Shown piece after piece: positions 1 through 13,069 of a stretch of 64,000 bases of DNA. The number at the start of each line of letters is the position of its first letter. Position 1 is the stretch's first letter. The notes beneath the pieces were generated by a model, which was not told the origin of the DNA, ran no database searches, and saw only the letters and a list, made by a program, of their open reading frames with translations. This DNA comes from Pyrocephalus nanus (Eukaryota; Chordata; Aves; Passeriformes; Tyrannidae): positions 13,538,001-13,602,000 of the forward strand of contig CM076266.1 of NCBI GenBank assembly GCA_038380795.1. Direction: 5' to 3'. Made by a program: the position numbers and the translations under genes.

Positions 1-1575
1 TTGTTTTGTATCAGGACCTTGTCTGACAGGAAAAGCGACCAGAGCAGTTCAGGCTATGGCACTACTAGTAGGTGATGCAGGAAAAATGAAGTTTATCTAA
101 AACTTCTTATGCAATATTGAGAAACTTTTAAAGGAAGTAATTAGCAGAAGTGATGCAGCTTATATATCAAAGCTATTTTTAAGTAGATTGTGCATGCTGG
201 AATAGCACAATAGTGATTTAGAAGTGGGTGTTCCTACTATTGATTCTGTAATCATGAATGTTTTTTTACATTTGCCTTGGAGGTAGGAAATAGTTGAGGT
301 AGGAAGGAAAAAACAAGGATACAGGAATATTGGAGCTGTAGTTTCAGTTTGGGTGCTGTTTGTTTTGATGGATGTAGTAGTCATGTCACTGAGCTGGTAT
401 TGCAGTTATTTGTTTTTCGTGTTTCCATTCTTCAGTAAGAAGATTAAGTGTTGCAAGCAAAAATGGTGAAGTGGGTGATGTATGAGGGATCAGACACTCT
501 TAAAGCCCAAACTAGGTTTTCCATCTCTGTTTTTGCAGTGCAGGCTGGCTTATGGTTCAATTCTGGCTTGACTCTGAGAGGGAGAAATTAGCAGAGGAAA
601 CAGAGTCAAGTCCTTTAGGAGCGCAAGATGCTTCATAGTTTGTCTGTTTAGTTGGGTCTTCAAAGTCTGGGTCTTTCCAAATGTGCTTCAGTCTTTGGTG
701 TAGATATGAGAGGCAGAGGAGATTTTGTAATGGGCTGGAGGGTGAGGAAGGATCCTCTTCCCTTTTAATTTGAGAGCAGACTTTGCAAAGGCACCTCTTC
801 GGCTGACTTCCATTATAACATGTTTCTTAAGGAACGTTGAAGGATTTCTGGTGTACATAGGTGGCTTTTCCCAGCCCTTTCTGTGTTAGTGGAGTATTCA
901 AACTTATAAAAAAGTTGATCCTAGTATTTGCATTACATACCTTTTTTTACAGAGCAGGTTTCTCTATCATGTAGCTATATATGCACCTCTGTATGCATGA
1001 TAATGTAAATTATGTAATACTATTTTTAGTTATTCCTGAATTTTTACTTTTAAGAAATGGATGCTGGATTATCTCCTGTAATGTGCTACAACAGTAAGTG
1101 CTGCTTAGGGAAAAGCCATGTACTAGAAATCCGGTTAATTGTATAATAAATGCTTGCTTAGAAGAAATGGAAGGTAATGATATTTAATACTTAGAGAAAT
1201 TAGAGAAAAAACTCTGTAATTTAATTTCTGAAATGACTACTATAATGACTCTATAATGTAATTCTGAAATCTGATCATCATCTGATGATAACTTACAGCA
1301 GTATTTAAGGTGGATGTACTTATACAATGAAGCAAGTTTCATAATTATCAAAGTTCCCCAAAATATTTGACCTATGCATATATATCATGTGCAAATATAT
1401 AGAGTTCTGGGATATTAAAGCCAAAATGAATATCCCTTGATATTCTTTTGTTCAGTATGTTCTGTCAAGATTTAGGTACATATATGGATTTAGAGGAATT
1501 CTGGTAGTCCCATTTCTTCTCCTGTTCTGTTGTTAAGAAATCAAAACATTTTCAAGGCTTTTTAAGGTGGAAGCC

Positions 1576-1577
1576 AT

Positions 1578-1620
<43 letters not shown>

Positions 1621-1623
1621 TTA
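1576..1623. repeat. (ATTT)n tetranucleotide microsatellite
   Basis: About twelve perfect ATTT units in a row. The array is uninterrupted and therefore likely to vary in length between individuals. Confidence 0.95.
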
Positions 1624-2093
1624 CTTTTCTTTTTAGTGTAGTGGATTTTTTTTTTCCCACTTCTAGACACTGATATTTGAAAAAACTGATGTTCATTGCT
1701 ATTTTTGGGACATCAAGAACTTGCGACATGTTGCAAGTTTGAAGGTCCTCACATTAGTCACTTTGTGCAGTCACACCTTCTCGGGGAAACATGAGGCAGC
1801 TCCATTAATGTGAGAGACTGAATAACAGCCCCGGGATGTTGTTTGGGGGCGTGTTTGAGATGCAAGAAAAATTATGTATCATGTTCAGGTTGAGTTTCCC
1901 CCGTTAGAAAACAAATCCTTTAAGGAGTAGCATGTTGAGCACTAAACAGCCCTCAGGTCATGTAGCGATAGGCAGGAGACACTTTGTGGACGCAACCCTA
2001 TTCCTTATGGTTTCCTTTGGTATCAAAAGTAATAATAAAGACTACAAAGCCAGTCTTCCCAGTTACTGGTAGATGTATGTATAAGCACAAAAC

Positions 2094-2109
2094 CACACAC
2101 ACACACACA
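2094..2109. repeat. (CA)n dinucleotide repeat
   Basis: Eight CA units, followed by TTTATATGCAT. A short simple repeat. Confidence 0.85.
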
Positions 2110-2644
2110 TTTATATGCATCTGTATTTATGCATTCCATGTGTGTATCTATGTACCTTTTTTTATTTATAATGTGGAAAGTGTTCTTAGTGTAAGATTTA
2201 GATATTCCATCTACTGACTCTACCGAAGGACAGGTAGAAAGCCCTTTGATGGCGTTTACATATTGGTTTGCACCCTTTATGGCTGTTCTGTAAATAACCC
2301 ACAGCCTTCACAGCTGTCCTGTAATGTTGTGTGCCTGTTGACCGCTGTCTGAGATAGTTTATTTTGAGGACAGTGTATTTTCCTTTTATATAGTTCATAT
2401 GTTCACTAACATTGGGAATGCTGTTCCCTTGTGTGTCAGTGATAGGATTGTGACTCATACAGAACTGATGAAAGTGGGAAGACTCCATATCTAATCTGAG
2501 ACAATTTAAAAAAAGAAATTTGGTTTTACATGCCAGTTTACATTTATCTACAGAAATATGACCTAAATAGATGTTTGGTATCAAGCATTTGTAGGATGCG
2601 ATGCTAACTTTGTGGTTGAGTAACATTTTTCTGTTGGCATGTGA

Positions 2645-2902
<258 letters not shown>

Positions 2903-3945
2903 TAGTTTGCTTGACAGATGTGAGAAACTGGTTACTGTCGTATTTTTTTTTTAAACTGAAACAATGGGTTTCCCATGCTTTTTCGTTATTTAACAGTTCA
3001 AATAGGAAAAGAAAGCTGCAAGAACAAAAAACTGTCATACAGTGGAACAATAATGCAATTTAAAAAAAAAAAAAAAATTCTCTAAATTGACCTTTTAGCT
3101 TTGTGTTACCAGTTAAATATGTCCAAAAAAATTTCTGGTTCTAAACTGTGGAGTGTTGGATTGTTTTTCAAAAATTGTTTTTGGCAGAACTGCTAGTTAC
3201 ACAGAACTTGAGACAGTATTACACACTGCTGGGTTTTGACTGCTTTTATTCTTTTTTTAAGTAGAGATTTAGGTCACAGTCAGCTAACAGGCTTTTGTTT
3301 ATTTGCTGTTTGTTTGAGGTTATAGATATTTGCATCTTTGAGTTACATGCTCAGAAAAGGTAGGTAAGAAACACTGTGGCAAACTGTGAAGTCATATATA
3401 AACATGCCACTTTTCTCTGGAAGGAGATGTTTTTGCTGAAGCTCTAGAGAGCATCTGAGCCTGATACAGACTTCAGTCTGAAAATGTGTTTTAGGACCAC
3501 GCTCATTCACAGACAGTGAAGCGACAATCCTTAATTGTCGCTGTTGGAAGCAACAGGCACTCTGAAGGCTCCTTGAAAACTGGCCAAATGATGACTCTTA
3601 AACTAATTTTTCAGAAATAGATACTTTGCCTGTAGTTATTTCTTGTGACAAAATTTAATTTACATGGTTATTTCAACCAGGACTTTAAAAAGAAGAATTA
3701 TGTGAGGAGTCTTGGCATATGGAGACTCCTTGCTGTCTGAAATGTTGGGATTACTCAAGCTGTATAGAGTAACAGTGCCGAGTTTTCAGGAATTTCTTCC
3801 ATAAAAATAGTGCCCAGCTAAGATTTCATGAAAAGCTAATTAAAACCTCTAGTTGGCTATCTCATACTGAAGTGCTCAGCTGCATGATTAGTTTAGCTTT
3901 TGCTTACAGGCCTCAAGGAGGCTGGTGCAAGTTGTTACTAAAATT

Positions 3946-3980
3946 ACATATATATATATATGTATGTATGTATACACACA
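3946..3980. repeat. TA/TG alternating purine-pyrimidine repeat
   Basis: A run of TA units followed by GTAT units and a short ACAC stretch. Simple repeat. Confidence 0.85.
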
Positions 3981-4753
3981 GTTATTTAAATCATGCACTT
4001 CTTAGCTCCTCACGTACTCCTCCCGTCAGAAGAAATTTGAATTCTGGTGACTTCAAGACCTTATTCTTTGGCTGTTACCTTGCCTTGCTGCCTTCAAGTG
4101 GGGTAATTCCTCACAGTGAAACTCTGTGGGTGTTTTTATGTGTGTGACTAATAGTTGGAAAAACTCTGACTGCAACTGAAGCAGGCAGTCACTATTACAG
4201 TATTGTTTTTGTGTATAGATGGACAAGATACCTAGCAATTAGTAGTGTTTATCTCTGCATTTGCCAAGCTCATCTCTACTGATGGCACTTTTGAGTTAAA
4301 TTTTCTTTTTGTGAAGGACCTCATAGTATTGATTAAGAAGGTACAATACAAACATACACTGTGCTATACTGCTTTAGATCCTGGAATTAGTCATTCTCTC
4401 TTGACCTTCACCTTTGGTTCTTTTCAAGTATTTTGGTCATTAGTCATTGGTATTTCAGTTTCCCCTTGGTGTGTTTTACAGATGACTTTCCTGGTTCCCT
4501 TTAGTTTTGGATTGTTAGCTTTGCGTCCATAGCATGTGTATCAACTAGTTTTGTGTTGGCAGAGCCTAATATAGGTCTCAGTAATGCAAAGTTTGGAATA
4601 TATCTCCAGTTGGGGATATTTCATATATGTACACTTAAGGATACCTTGTAAAAAAGCATTTAAACAAATGGTGTCTAAACATTTAACTGAATGATTACTG
4701 AGGTCTGTAGGATTAGTTGTGCTCAAAATTAAGTATTAGCCTATATATTTGTC

Positions 4754-4771
4754 TTTTTTTTTTTTTTTTTT
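4754..4771. repeat. Poly-T tract
   Basis: Eighteen consecutive T, then AAATTGGG. It could be the poly-A tail of an old minus-strand insertion, but no recognisable body precedes it. Confidence 0.75.
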
Positions 4772-6452
4772 AAATTGGGACAAAGATATCTAGGATTTTG
4801 CAAAAATAAACACCTAATGTTTTTGTGTTCATTTTGACAAGAAACTTCCTTACATTCTTGAAGAGGAGCTTGTTGTTCTGTTTACTACCTGACATCTGTA
4901 CTTTTTAAAATCAGTTTGCTCTTATCATGGTTCTTTAGACTTAAAGATCAGTTCCAGGAATAAATGTATCTTTTGTCTTTTTAATGTTGGTTTTATTCCA
5001 TAATTGTTTTTGCAGTGTCATATCAGCACAATATAGAATGCAAAGCAGCTAAGGGCTAGCTTGCCCTCCTGTATTTGTTCCTCTGTGTAGTTAACTGCAT
5101 TAGTAAAATAAAACTCTTAAGTGATGTGAAGAATATATTTACTTCTATTCCACTGTCTCCATGGAGAAAATGTTCTGTCCTATAACAAATACAAAGACCC
5201 GTAGAGAGAGCAGCTGTTCTGAATGGAATGAGAGAAGTATCTTTGATGGTGTCCTTCACATTAAAATGCAGCATGGTAGGGTGACTTTATTTAGCTTCTT
5301 CTGTCCCTATATTTTGGTGTTCTCATGTCACTCACAGAATGGATAAGTAAGGGTTAGCCAGTTGCTTTCTGAAATAATTTGTGATGTTCAATGTTGTTCC
5401 TCCTTAAAAAAAGGAGAAAAACATGAAACAAACTACATGGAAAAATTGATTTTACTAAGCTGTTTTTTCCTTTGTTCCTTTCTGAAACAGCTTTTCTTAA
5501 GCCCTTTAGCATAGTTCATTGAGACAGTGCATAATGCATTTTAACTTAGCTGGCTTGTGACTTGGACATTCATATTACACAATACCACTACACATGAAGT
5601 TTCTTGGTTCATGCAGTTAATGGTAATAACAGAATTAAACAAATTAATAAATGCTCGTTTGAATAATTTTTTTTCTTAGAAAACTTTTTGTAATTTATTG
5701 AAATGCAATTTTTTCCCAGGTTTTTCTATGGAAATATGTACAGTTTTCTATTGAAATATATCAGGGTTTTTTATGCATGTATGTCTGTGTATACATGAAG
5801 ACAAATGAGTTAACTTGTTCTCATTGTTTTTACAAAATATTTGGCTACAGGAGACAAGATTCTGTTTTCAACTAGTAGCATCTATTCCAGTTCTAATATG
5901 AGCATGTTTGGTACTGTTTGTGAAAACTCCTGGAAAAGCTTGGGCAGATGAATAGCAAATATCTATTTTCCAGAAATAAAAGAGAAAAAAACTCCATTTA
6001 ACTCATGTTTAGTCCACTGCGTAAGCTACTCTCATTATTTTAAAAATACTGGTTTCTTGTGCATTTAGTGATTAGATCAGTGTTTCAAAGACAGTTTAGC
6101 AACCTGTTTTCTTTGGATTCCTGCTACTTGCACAAGTTTCCCTCTCTTTGAAGGCCCTCAAAAAACATATGTCAACTTGACAAGTTTCCAACTTGATGAT
6201 AACATACTGGATGACCTCAGTTCAGTTTTTAGTAGGCGGACATTCTCAGCAGCAGAAAAACCCCAACTGCAGAATAAAGCCAAAATCCAACCATCCTTAA
6301 CCACGTTTTCTTCTGCCGGACTGATGCACATAGACATTTCACTGATCCTCACACTTTGGGTGTAATATGGAACAATTTTCTGGGATCCCAGGGGCCCTTG
6401 TTTATCCATGGGAAAAATATCCAGGAAACTGTGGTGTAATCTTCCATTAAAG

Positions 6453-6489
6453 CAAAAAAGAAAAAAAAAAAAAAAGTAAAAAAAAAAGT
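6453..6489. repeat. A-rich simple sequence
   Basis: Interrupted poly-A (A runs broken by G and GT). I saw no retrocopy body beside it. Confidence 0.75.
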
Positions 6490-8880
6490 ATGTTTATGAG
6501 TATAACTTGTTCCCAGTTGAATGGTCACTGAAACATCAAACTGTACTTTGGACAACTTAAAAAAAAATTATTTTATGTGCAATTTTATGTAATTGTTTCT
6601 GCATAATAATGCTCAGACTGTTGCTCAGTGGAGACTTTAGAGATCAAAATGTCTGTGTTTGGTGTAGCTACATTCCTAAAAAATCAGAGGTTTTTCTTCC
6701 CAAGAGAATAAGAAGGATCTGCCATTAGCAGCCACTGGTTGTGGTGAGCAGCTAGGCAAATAGAGCTACTTTGAAACAATTTAGGTAGGAACATAATGTC
6801 AGTTACTCATAAATTTATTTGCTCAAATGTATTATTTTTTTGTTTGTTTGGGATTAGCAACCTGTAAATGTAAAAGCATTAGCATCTTATAATTTACTTT
6901 ATCACTGTCCTAATAAATTCAACACTAGTTCTCAAAAATAATCACTGTAATTTGGTGTATGCTTAGATTTACAGCCTGGCTTTATTTCTCTAAACTAAGG
7001 CAGGCGTGGGCTTTCTTTGCTTGACTTAACGTTTTCAAATGTTCAGCCAGCTCTTCACCCTGCATAATTCATACTTAGGCCCACTGAGTGCAGAGATAAA
7101 AACCAGAGGAATATGGCTTGGTCTTGCCTGGAATGAAGTTTCGTGCTCAGCACAGTGTGTGTGGTGTTCGTATGTGGCCCAGGTCACTGTCAGTTCAGGG
7201 TGGTGTTGGTGCTTACTGATGTTTAGACATACTTTGAACCTCCTGAAATGACACACAAGAAGTTGGTGGTTTGAGTGGAATACTAATGGTGAGATTGGGA
7301 TGGAGATTAATTTCATATATCTGTGCTGAAATGGAATTTATAAACATTCATGACTTAGATTTAACCATGTTAACCATGCAAACTTGTGCTGAAATTCGGT
7401 GAAATCGTTTCCTTTGCATCTACTTTTAGAGACCTACAGAGACTCTATTGATATTATTATGAATTTAGTCCCTGCCTGCTTCTAGTGTGATGGGAAAAAG
7501 TCTTTGAGCATATTTGAAGGCATATTAGGACCTTTTCCCAGTCTAGTGGAAAGGAAATGAACTTTTGGGTTTTGTGTTAAAACAGATGGTCAATTCTAAA
7601 TAGTACTGTTGTTTTGTTTACTTCCTCTTGGAAAGCTCTGTTGAGTTAGAGAAGCATGTGATACACAAAATGTGGGTTTGGAAAGGATGACTGTTTTGTT
7701 GTAACAAATGTTTAACTTGAAGCCAACACAGAAATAAGGCTATTTTGAGCAAATGCACTATGGTGTTAAGGTTAAAGGCTAGCTCAGGACTGGAGAGCTG
7801 TGATTACAGTATCTCACTGCTACTGATTTTTGCCCTCTCAATCTTCTTTTTGGAGACAATTATGCAAGACCCCATTTCTGTAGTGAATTCAGGGTACACC
7901 AGTGATAGCAGGATGCTGTTAGAAAGAATGAGATTCTGGTAACCCTGTGTCTGTTCATTCTCTCAAAAATGTAAAAGAGCTTTTGAAGTTGATGAAAGTT
8001 ACACAGATAAACTTGAGTTATCTTTAGATTTCCATCAGCACATAATCAGAATACTCAAAGTACTGTTGTTTGTTCTAAATTTGTGTGTCTCTGCCTCAGT
8101 TAAGTAAACTTGCAGCTGAATTTACTTGTGATTTCTCTTTGACTCTGCAAGTTAAGAATTTACCCAAAACCATGACTAGAGAAGAACAGCAAGTTTTTGT
8201 ACTTCTTGTTTCTGCCATTAACAGATTAAAACCGTGGAGGGAATGAAAAAACAGCTAGGTCCTATGCAGCAAATCTGACAGCAAATCCTAAAAATGCGAA
8301 AAAAAATTACTCAGAAATATGATTTTTATTATGTACAATACCATGCTTGGTATGCTCTTCTTTTCTCCTCAAAACCTTTCTATCAGAATAATTTTAACTC
8401 TTGCAGTGATTGTGTCTGCCACAGTGTGCTTGTTCTGTGTATCCCAGGAAAACAGGATGACCTTGAAACAATTTGTTGTTACTTGTAAGCAACTTGGCAA
8501 AACACATTTTGAGCATAAGGCATTCTTTTCTTGTAACAGCTCAAAATAACTGCTTGAGCCACCAAGCTTGGGAAAGTATTGATACTGGCAAGGAAACCCT
8601 TCGTTTAACAACTCCATGATTATTTTTTGTTAAAAAATTAAAAACCTTCAGGTTTTGAACAATGGGCTCTTGATGTCACCTACTGTTTGTCAGTGGGTTT
8701 TATTTTAATTATGCTTTTAGAGTGACAATTTTACATTGACTGAAATTCTGAAAATTTGGTAAAACCAGAATATGTCCAGTTCAACCAAGTTTTCTTGCTT
8801 TAACACTAGGGACTCATTATTACTGGGATGATTTTTAGGTCTATTGCTGATGGATTTAAAGTAGAAAATCAAAGTTTTTA

Positions 8881-9022
8881 CAGAATCACAGAATATTCTG
8901 AGTTGGAAGGGACCCACAAGAATGATAGAGTCCAGCTCTTAAATGAATGGCCCCATACAGGGATCAAACCCACAATCTTGGCATTATCAGCACCATGCTC
9001 TAACCAACTGAGCTAATTTACA
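8881..9022 (-). mobile_element. tRNA-Ile/CR1 composite SINE (TguSINE1-like)
   Basis: Read on the minus strand, a tRNA-like head begins near 9022. It carries a good A box (TAGCTCAGTTGG, 9004-9015) and a B box (GGTTTGATCCC, 8960-8970), which form the internal RNA polymerase III promoter. The anticodon-loop region reads CTGATAA and suits tRNA-Ile ancestry. The head runs into a tail containing GTGGGTCCCTTCCAACTC and AGAATATTCTGTGATTCTG, which is the CR1 3' end. A tRNA-Ile head joined to a CR1 tail is how I know TguSINE1, a SINE mobilised by CR1 proteins in passerines. The T-to-C-type changes in the B box and the decayed 5' end (TAAATTAGC) suggest an inactive copy. Confidence 0.85.
8960..9015 (-). 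promoter_or_regulatory. Pol III A and B boxes within the SINE
   Basis: The A box at 9004-9015 fits TRGYNNARNNGG exactly. The B box at 8960-8970 differs from GGTTCGANNCC by one transition (C to T). Their spacing of roughly 33 bases is tRNA-like. The single B-box change is at a CpG-type position and would be expected to weaken TFIIIC binding. Confidence 0.7.
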
Positions 9023-11770
9023 CAGCCTTCATTTCCAGCTGCTATTTAATGAAGATGTGTTTGGAAGTAATACATACAAATATTATCTTCCTTCAAAGAG
9101 TGGAATTAAAACACTTGTAATATTTCTAACAATAAACTAAATTTTAGCTTCACAATATTTATGGATGAGATTCAAACCCATGGAAGCGAGGAAGTACAGG
9201 GCGTAATATATGAATATTGGAATATGCATTTTCCAATCACTAAGATATATTAGATGTAACTAAGTGTTGTCTCCCATCTGTAGTTCTTAGTTTTTCACCT
9301 GTTTCAGCACTGTTCTTCAAATTATTAATCTCCTCATAATTTAGTTTTTTCTAGCTATATGAAGACAGCATTTCCATTCATGATTTGCTGTTTATATTTG
9401 AGGTAAACTGCAATAGCCCAGTTCCTCTCCTGTTTTACTGAAGCAGTTGAATCAATGCACTGTGAATTCCCAGGTAGGAGAAGAGTGACATTTATAAATT
9501 CATAATTTAGTTTCCATGGAGATCTGAATTGCTGTAGCTAAATCTGACTTGTGAAAATTGAGTATCTCAGTAAAAATTGTTCTCTGAAGTATAGCAGGCC
9601 CATGTGTGAAAATGATGTACTGGGGAAGGTCATGACAGTGTTGTCAAGGAAGTCATACCTTGGGCCTGTATTTTCAGCAGAAAGACAGACCTGAACAACA
9701 GTAACTGGGTTAGTACAGTCAAAAACCCCACAGACTTGGCATGGAATAAGAGGAAGGCTCTTATGGGTATATAAGTGGTTGGAAGATGGAAAATAAAGCA
9801 TGTATTGTTCAACATCTTTGCAATTGTTCTGAAAGAAGGGAAGGAGGATTTGAATAGTGGAGTGACAAATCCCATTTTTGTGTATGAAACCAAATGTTGA
9901 TGGTGAATGCTGGTCATGAAGAGTTTCAGAAGCATCCCTAGAGTAGACAATAACAAGGTGGATGTAATACCATTTTGGCAAAGGTGATGTGTTTTTGGAG
10001 AGAGACTACTTAAACTGAATACTCAAACTAATGAGTTCTGAGCTAGCTGTTACGTTTGGGAGAATGTTTTTGATTTTGCAATAGACCTCTGGGAACAGTG
10101 GCTTACAGTGCAAGGTACAGCTCTGTGAGACATAATCAGGTCTAAGAAGGCTTCCAGCAGTTTGCTCTTGTGTCTGCCTCTCCCTCACATTTTCATCCCT
10201 GTTCTGCTGCTTAGCTTGTGTGTGCTCTGGTACTCTTTGGACCCCATTTCACAGCAGAGTTATTTACTGAAATGGCAGAAGACTCTTCCTTGCAAAAATA
10301 GCGAGTATTTTTCTTCTATTTCATGAACATGCCAAGTTCAACAAAGGATCTGGCCAGAGTGGAGTGGTCCCTGTGGTGGAGTAAGGGGTGAAGAAAGGAA
10401 TGGGTGGTAGAATCTTCTGCTATGCGTGCTGGTGGTGAGACTTCTACTTCCTCCAGCCACAAAAGAAGCAACCAAAAAAGATTTTATAGAAATAGCAGAA
10501 AGCACAGAGCAAATGCCAGTGTTGATTGCAGGTATAAATTAAAGGCTTCTCTAGCAGCAGTGTCTAAATGGACCAAAATTTCAGCCTTGAAAAGAGGTTG
10601 TAAGAAGCAAACTGTAGATGACTGTAGAATCAAAGGTGTCATTGAGGAATTGCTCTTTGTCTTTTTCAGTGCAAGGTCTGGGGCATCAAATCAGACTGAA
10701 ATTTTCATTATCAAAGTAAATGAAAGGAGATATGTTTTCTATTTAGAATACTACCTTTTGTTTTCAAAATTTATTTGTTGAGTGCTGCAGATTCTTGTAT
10801 TTAGGGGAACTGTGAATAAATATAAATCAGACCTTTAATGATTTTAAGGGCCTCTCTCCTTTTCAGTTTCCTTTGTAATTTACTTCTCATTTGGGAGGCC
10901 TTTCACTAATGCTGATAATTCTTGTTACATTTATTGCACCTGTTTTAGGTCTAATTTTTTTAATTGAAGTGAAGTGATAAGTATTGTAATTTGTACTTGA
11001 TACAAAGATGGAATTTAAAGTTTATTTGTGCTTTTGCCAGTCTTAATTACTAATATCAATTTTTGTGCAAACAAGAATGATGAGACTGTCGTAACTAACT
11101 ATCTTCATGTTTGCAAACTTTTCTTGACCTTAATTTTTCTGATAGATCACAATACCTATGATTTTAATCAAATACTGTAGATGCTTAAAGAAGTTTTGGA
11201 GGATATATTTTTTCTTGAGACATCGTGGTTTGCGAGCACACATAATGTCAAATTGTCTTCTTTTTATTCTTCAAAAAGGTGATGCTTGCGAATCATGGGA
11301 ACTGGTAATTTAAGTAGGATCCCAGTTTGTGAGGAAGAATCTCTTTAATCTAAACTTTGGTGAAAACTACAGAGAGTGTTGAAATGATGATGGTCTCAGA
11401 ATGTCTAATATTAGTAACACTCAAGGTCAGTATGTGGCTGTGGATGATGACTGCTACAGCATTATAAACACATCACAATTAAGGGATACTTTTTACTAAG
11501 AATATTAAATAATGGATTTTTGGTATGTCTTATAATAATTACAGATTCCCTAGCTAGATGTAGTTGTAGATATTATGAAGCAATGCTTTCTAATTCTTTA
11601 CAGTGTAAATCTCCACAAAAATGTGCAGCGAGTCCAAAATTTAGGCCATTATGGCTAATACATGCATGACATTCTGATGAATTTTCATTACTTTTAGCCA
11701 TATCACTTTGTCCTAAAGGTATATTATTCATCCTACAACAAAGGAAGAAGTTGCAGGAAGGGTTGGTTAT
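9023..11770 (+). other. PARD3: PARD3 intron, no gene seen
   Basis: The longest frames are 147 codons (minus, 9538-9981) and 125 codons (plus, 10404-10781). Neither shows a motif, a credible splice context or a family I recognise. The 125-codon frame is rich in basic residues at its start but loses that character after about residue 75. I treat both as chance frames. Confidence 0.6.
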
Positions 11771-11880
11771 GGGAATTCATTAACACTACCCTCTTACTCC
11801 TTGATATCAGCAAGTCTTTAAAGAAATGCTGTTCCAACTTCACAGATATTTCCTAACAGAGGTGGTGAGACTCATACACT
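11771..11880 (+). repeat. Diverged direct repeat, copy A
   Basis: Shares the core GGGAATTCATTA..ACCCTCTTA..TTGATA..CAGATATTTCC with copy B about 505 bases downstream. By eye the two are alignable over about 105 bases with scattered substitutions and small gaps. I do not recognise the family. It could be two copies of an old dispersed repeat, such as an LTR piece, or a local duplication. Confidence 0.6.
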
Positions 11881-12275
11881 AGAGGACTGACCCATATTAA
11901 AGCTTAATTATAGTAATGGATAATCCTGCAAGTATAAATTATTCACAGTTGTTTTGTATGCTAAGTAGTGTCATGAATAAAATAAGGAAAAGTTTCTAGA
12001 AAAGACCCTGCACAATGGCTTGAGTTTGTCAAAAGGTACTTTTCCTTCTTGTCTTTCAGCATGGATTAAATCTTAGTGTTAGGTCTGTAGAGCTCTGCAC
12101 TTTGTATATGATTTGCTTAATGGAACTCAATAGCAGCAAGTCTCGGGGCTCTACACCCTTGTAGTGTTCCTTGACTAATACCTTATGCAAGAGAAACCTT
12201 CCTACCTAAACACAGTCCTGATACAAAAGTTGCAATCTCAGCTGTCTGATAAGATTCCCACACTGTCACTAGGAT

Positions 12276-12381
12276 GGGAATCCATTAGTGTTACCCTCTT
12301 ATCCGTTGATACCAACAGGTCTTCAGAAGAGTGCTGTAATTTCATAGTTATTTCCCAGGAAGGATTCATACATAGTCATGG
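12276..12381 (+). repeat. Diverged direct repeat, copy B
   Basis: Partner of copy A. Reads GGGAATCCATTAGTGTTACCC then CTCTTATCCGTTGATACC and a matching TATTTCCCAGGA..ATTCATACA segment. The similarity fades at both ends. Confidence 0.6.
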
Positions 12382-12650
12382 ACTTTATTTTTTAGTTGAC
12401 TTAGTAGCCAGAGTACCTCGTAAGTTTGTAGTGTGAATAGTCTTACTGACAAAGAGACAAAAGGGAATATTTAAATTGGATTAAAACAGGGCCCCTAATG
12501 CATTTAGTGGGGCAGCTACCTCATGCTAAAGGTTTCTTCAGAAAGTGCCTTGGATTCAAAGAGAAGAAAATAAAGCTCTCTTCTTTGGTGAGCTTTTAGA
12601 AATTTGACTTTTCAGTTAACCTTCCTAGCAGTAGCCCAGGAAGGAAGGAG

Positions 12651-12999
12651 TTAAGAAGATGCTTTGAACCCAAAGTCTTCTGCTTCATCCCCACACCCTG
12701 TTGGTGTACTTCCACACCCTGTTGGTGTGCAGGGAACTACCTCCCGTTCACCTTTAGCGTGCTCAGCAGGATAGTCACTACGTTTCCAGATTAGCATCAT
12801 TGCTGAAGCCTGTTCGAGTTTATACAGCAAGAAGGAGTTCTGCCTGCTCTTCAGTGACATACAGCATTGCAGGACCATTGGCTTTTCTCATTTGTACAGC
12901 CTGTTGGAAGAACTGGAGTTGTTCTTTGGTGGGCTCCATTCCTTGTAGGCTGCTCCATTCCCTATAGGATTGAAGATTATTTCATGTAAGCTTGGTGGA
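12651..12999 (-). pseudogene. Coding-like fragment, minus strand, frame broken (possible retrocopy 3' part)
   Basis: On the minus strand the frame open from just below 13000 to the stop at 12820-12822 contains a 39-residue stretch from the ATG at 12937-12939. It reads MEPTKEQLQFFQQAVQMRKA and continues to TEEQAELLLAV, which looks helical, charged and protein-like. A second frame, shifted by one base, carries on from about residue LLYKLEQASAMM to a stop at 12651-12653. One frameshift near 12825-12835 would join the two. I do not recognise the parent gene. No poly-A tract is clear at the lower-coordinate end. It could instead be a chance frame. Confidence 0.35.
12695..12740. repeat. Two tandem 20-bp units, each an imperfect hairpin
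   Basis: CCACACCCTGTTGGTGTACT is followed directly by TCCACACCCTGTTGGTGTGC. Each unit contains ACACC and GGTGT as inverted arms around CTGTT. In the minus-strand reading it gives a repeated CTPTGCGS-type peptide. Confidence 0.85.
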
Positions 13000-13069
13000 A
13001 GCTTGATGATACCGAGTTTTTATTTTCTTGGGACGCTGTTTGCTTGAAGGTAACCGTACTTTGGATGAA

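Noticed and set aside
2198..2626. 142-codon minus-strand frame just before the PARD3 exon
   Set aside because: It lies in intron, antisense to the gene, with no recognisable product.
8960..9022. A functional tRNA gene
   Set aside because: The tRNA-like sequence has a decayed acceptor stem and runs straight into a CR1 tail, so it is a SINE head.
9538..9981. 147-codon minus-strand frame overlapping a second 108-codon frame
   Set aside because: Two overlapping frames on the same strand with no family signal point to local composition rather than coding.
10404..10781. 125-codon frame with a basic, serine-rich start
   Set aside because: The initial composition is suggestive, but the last third is low-complexity hydrophobic text, and there is no family match or conserved boundary that I can see.
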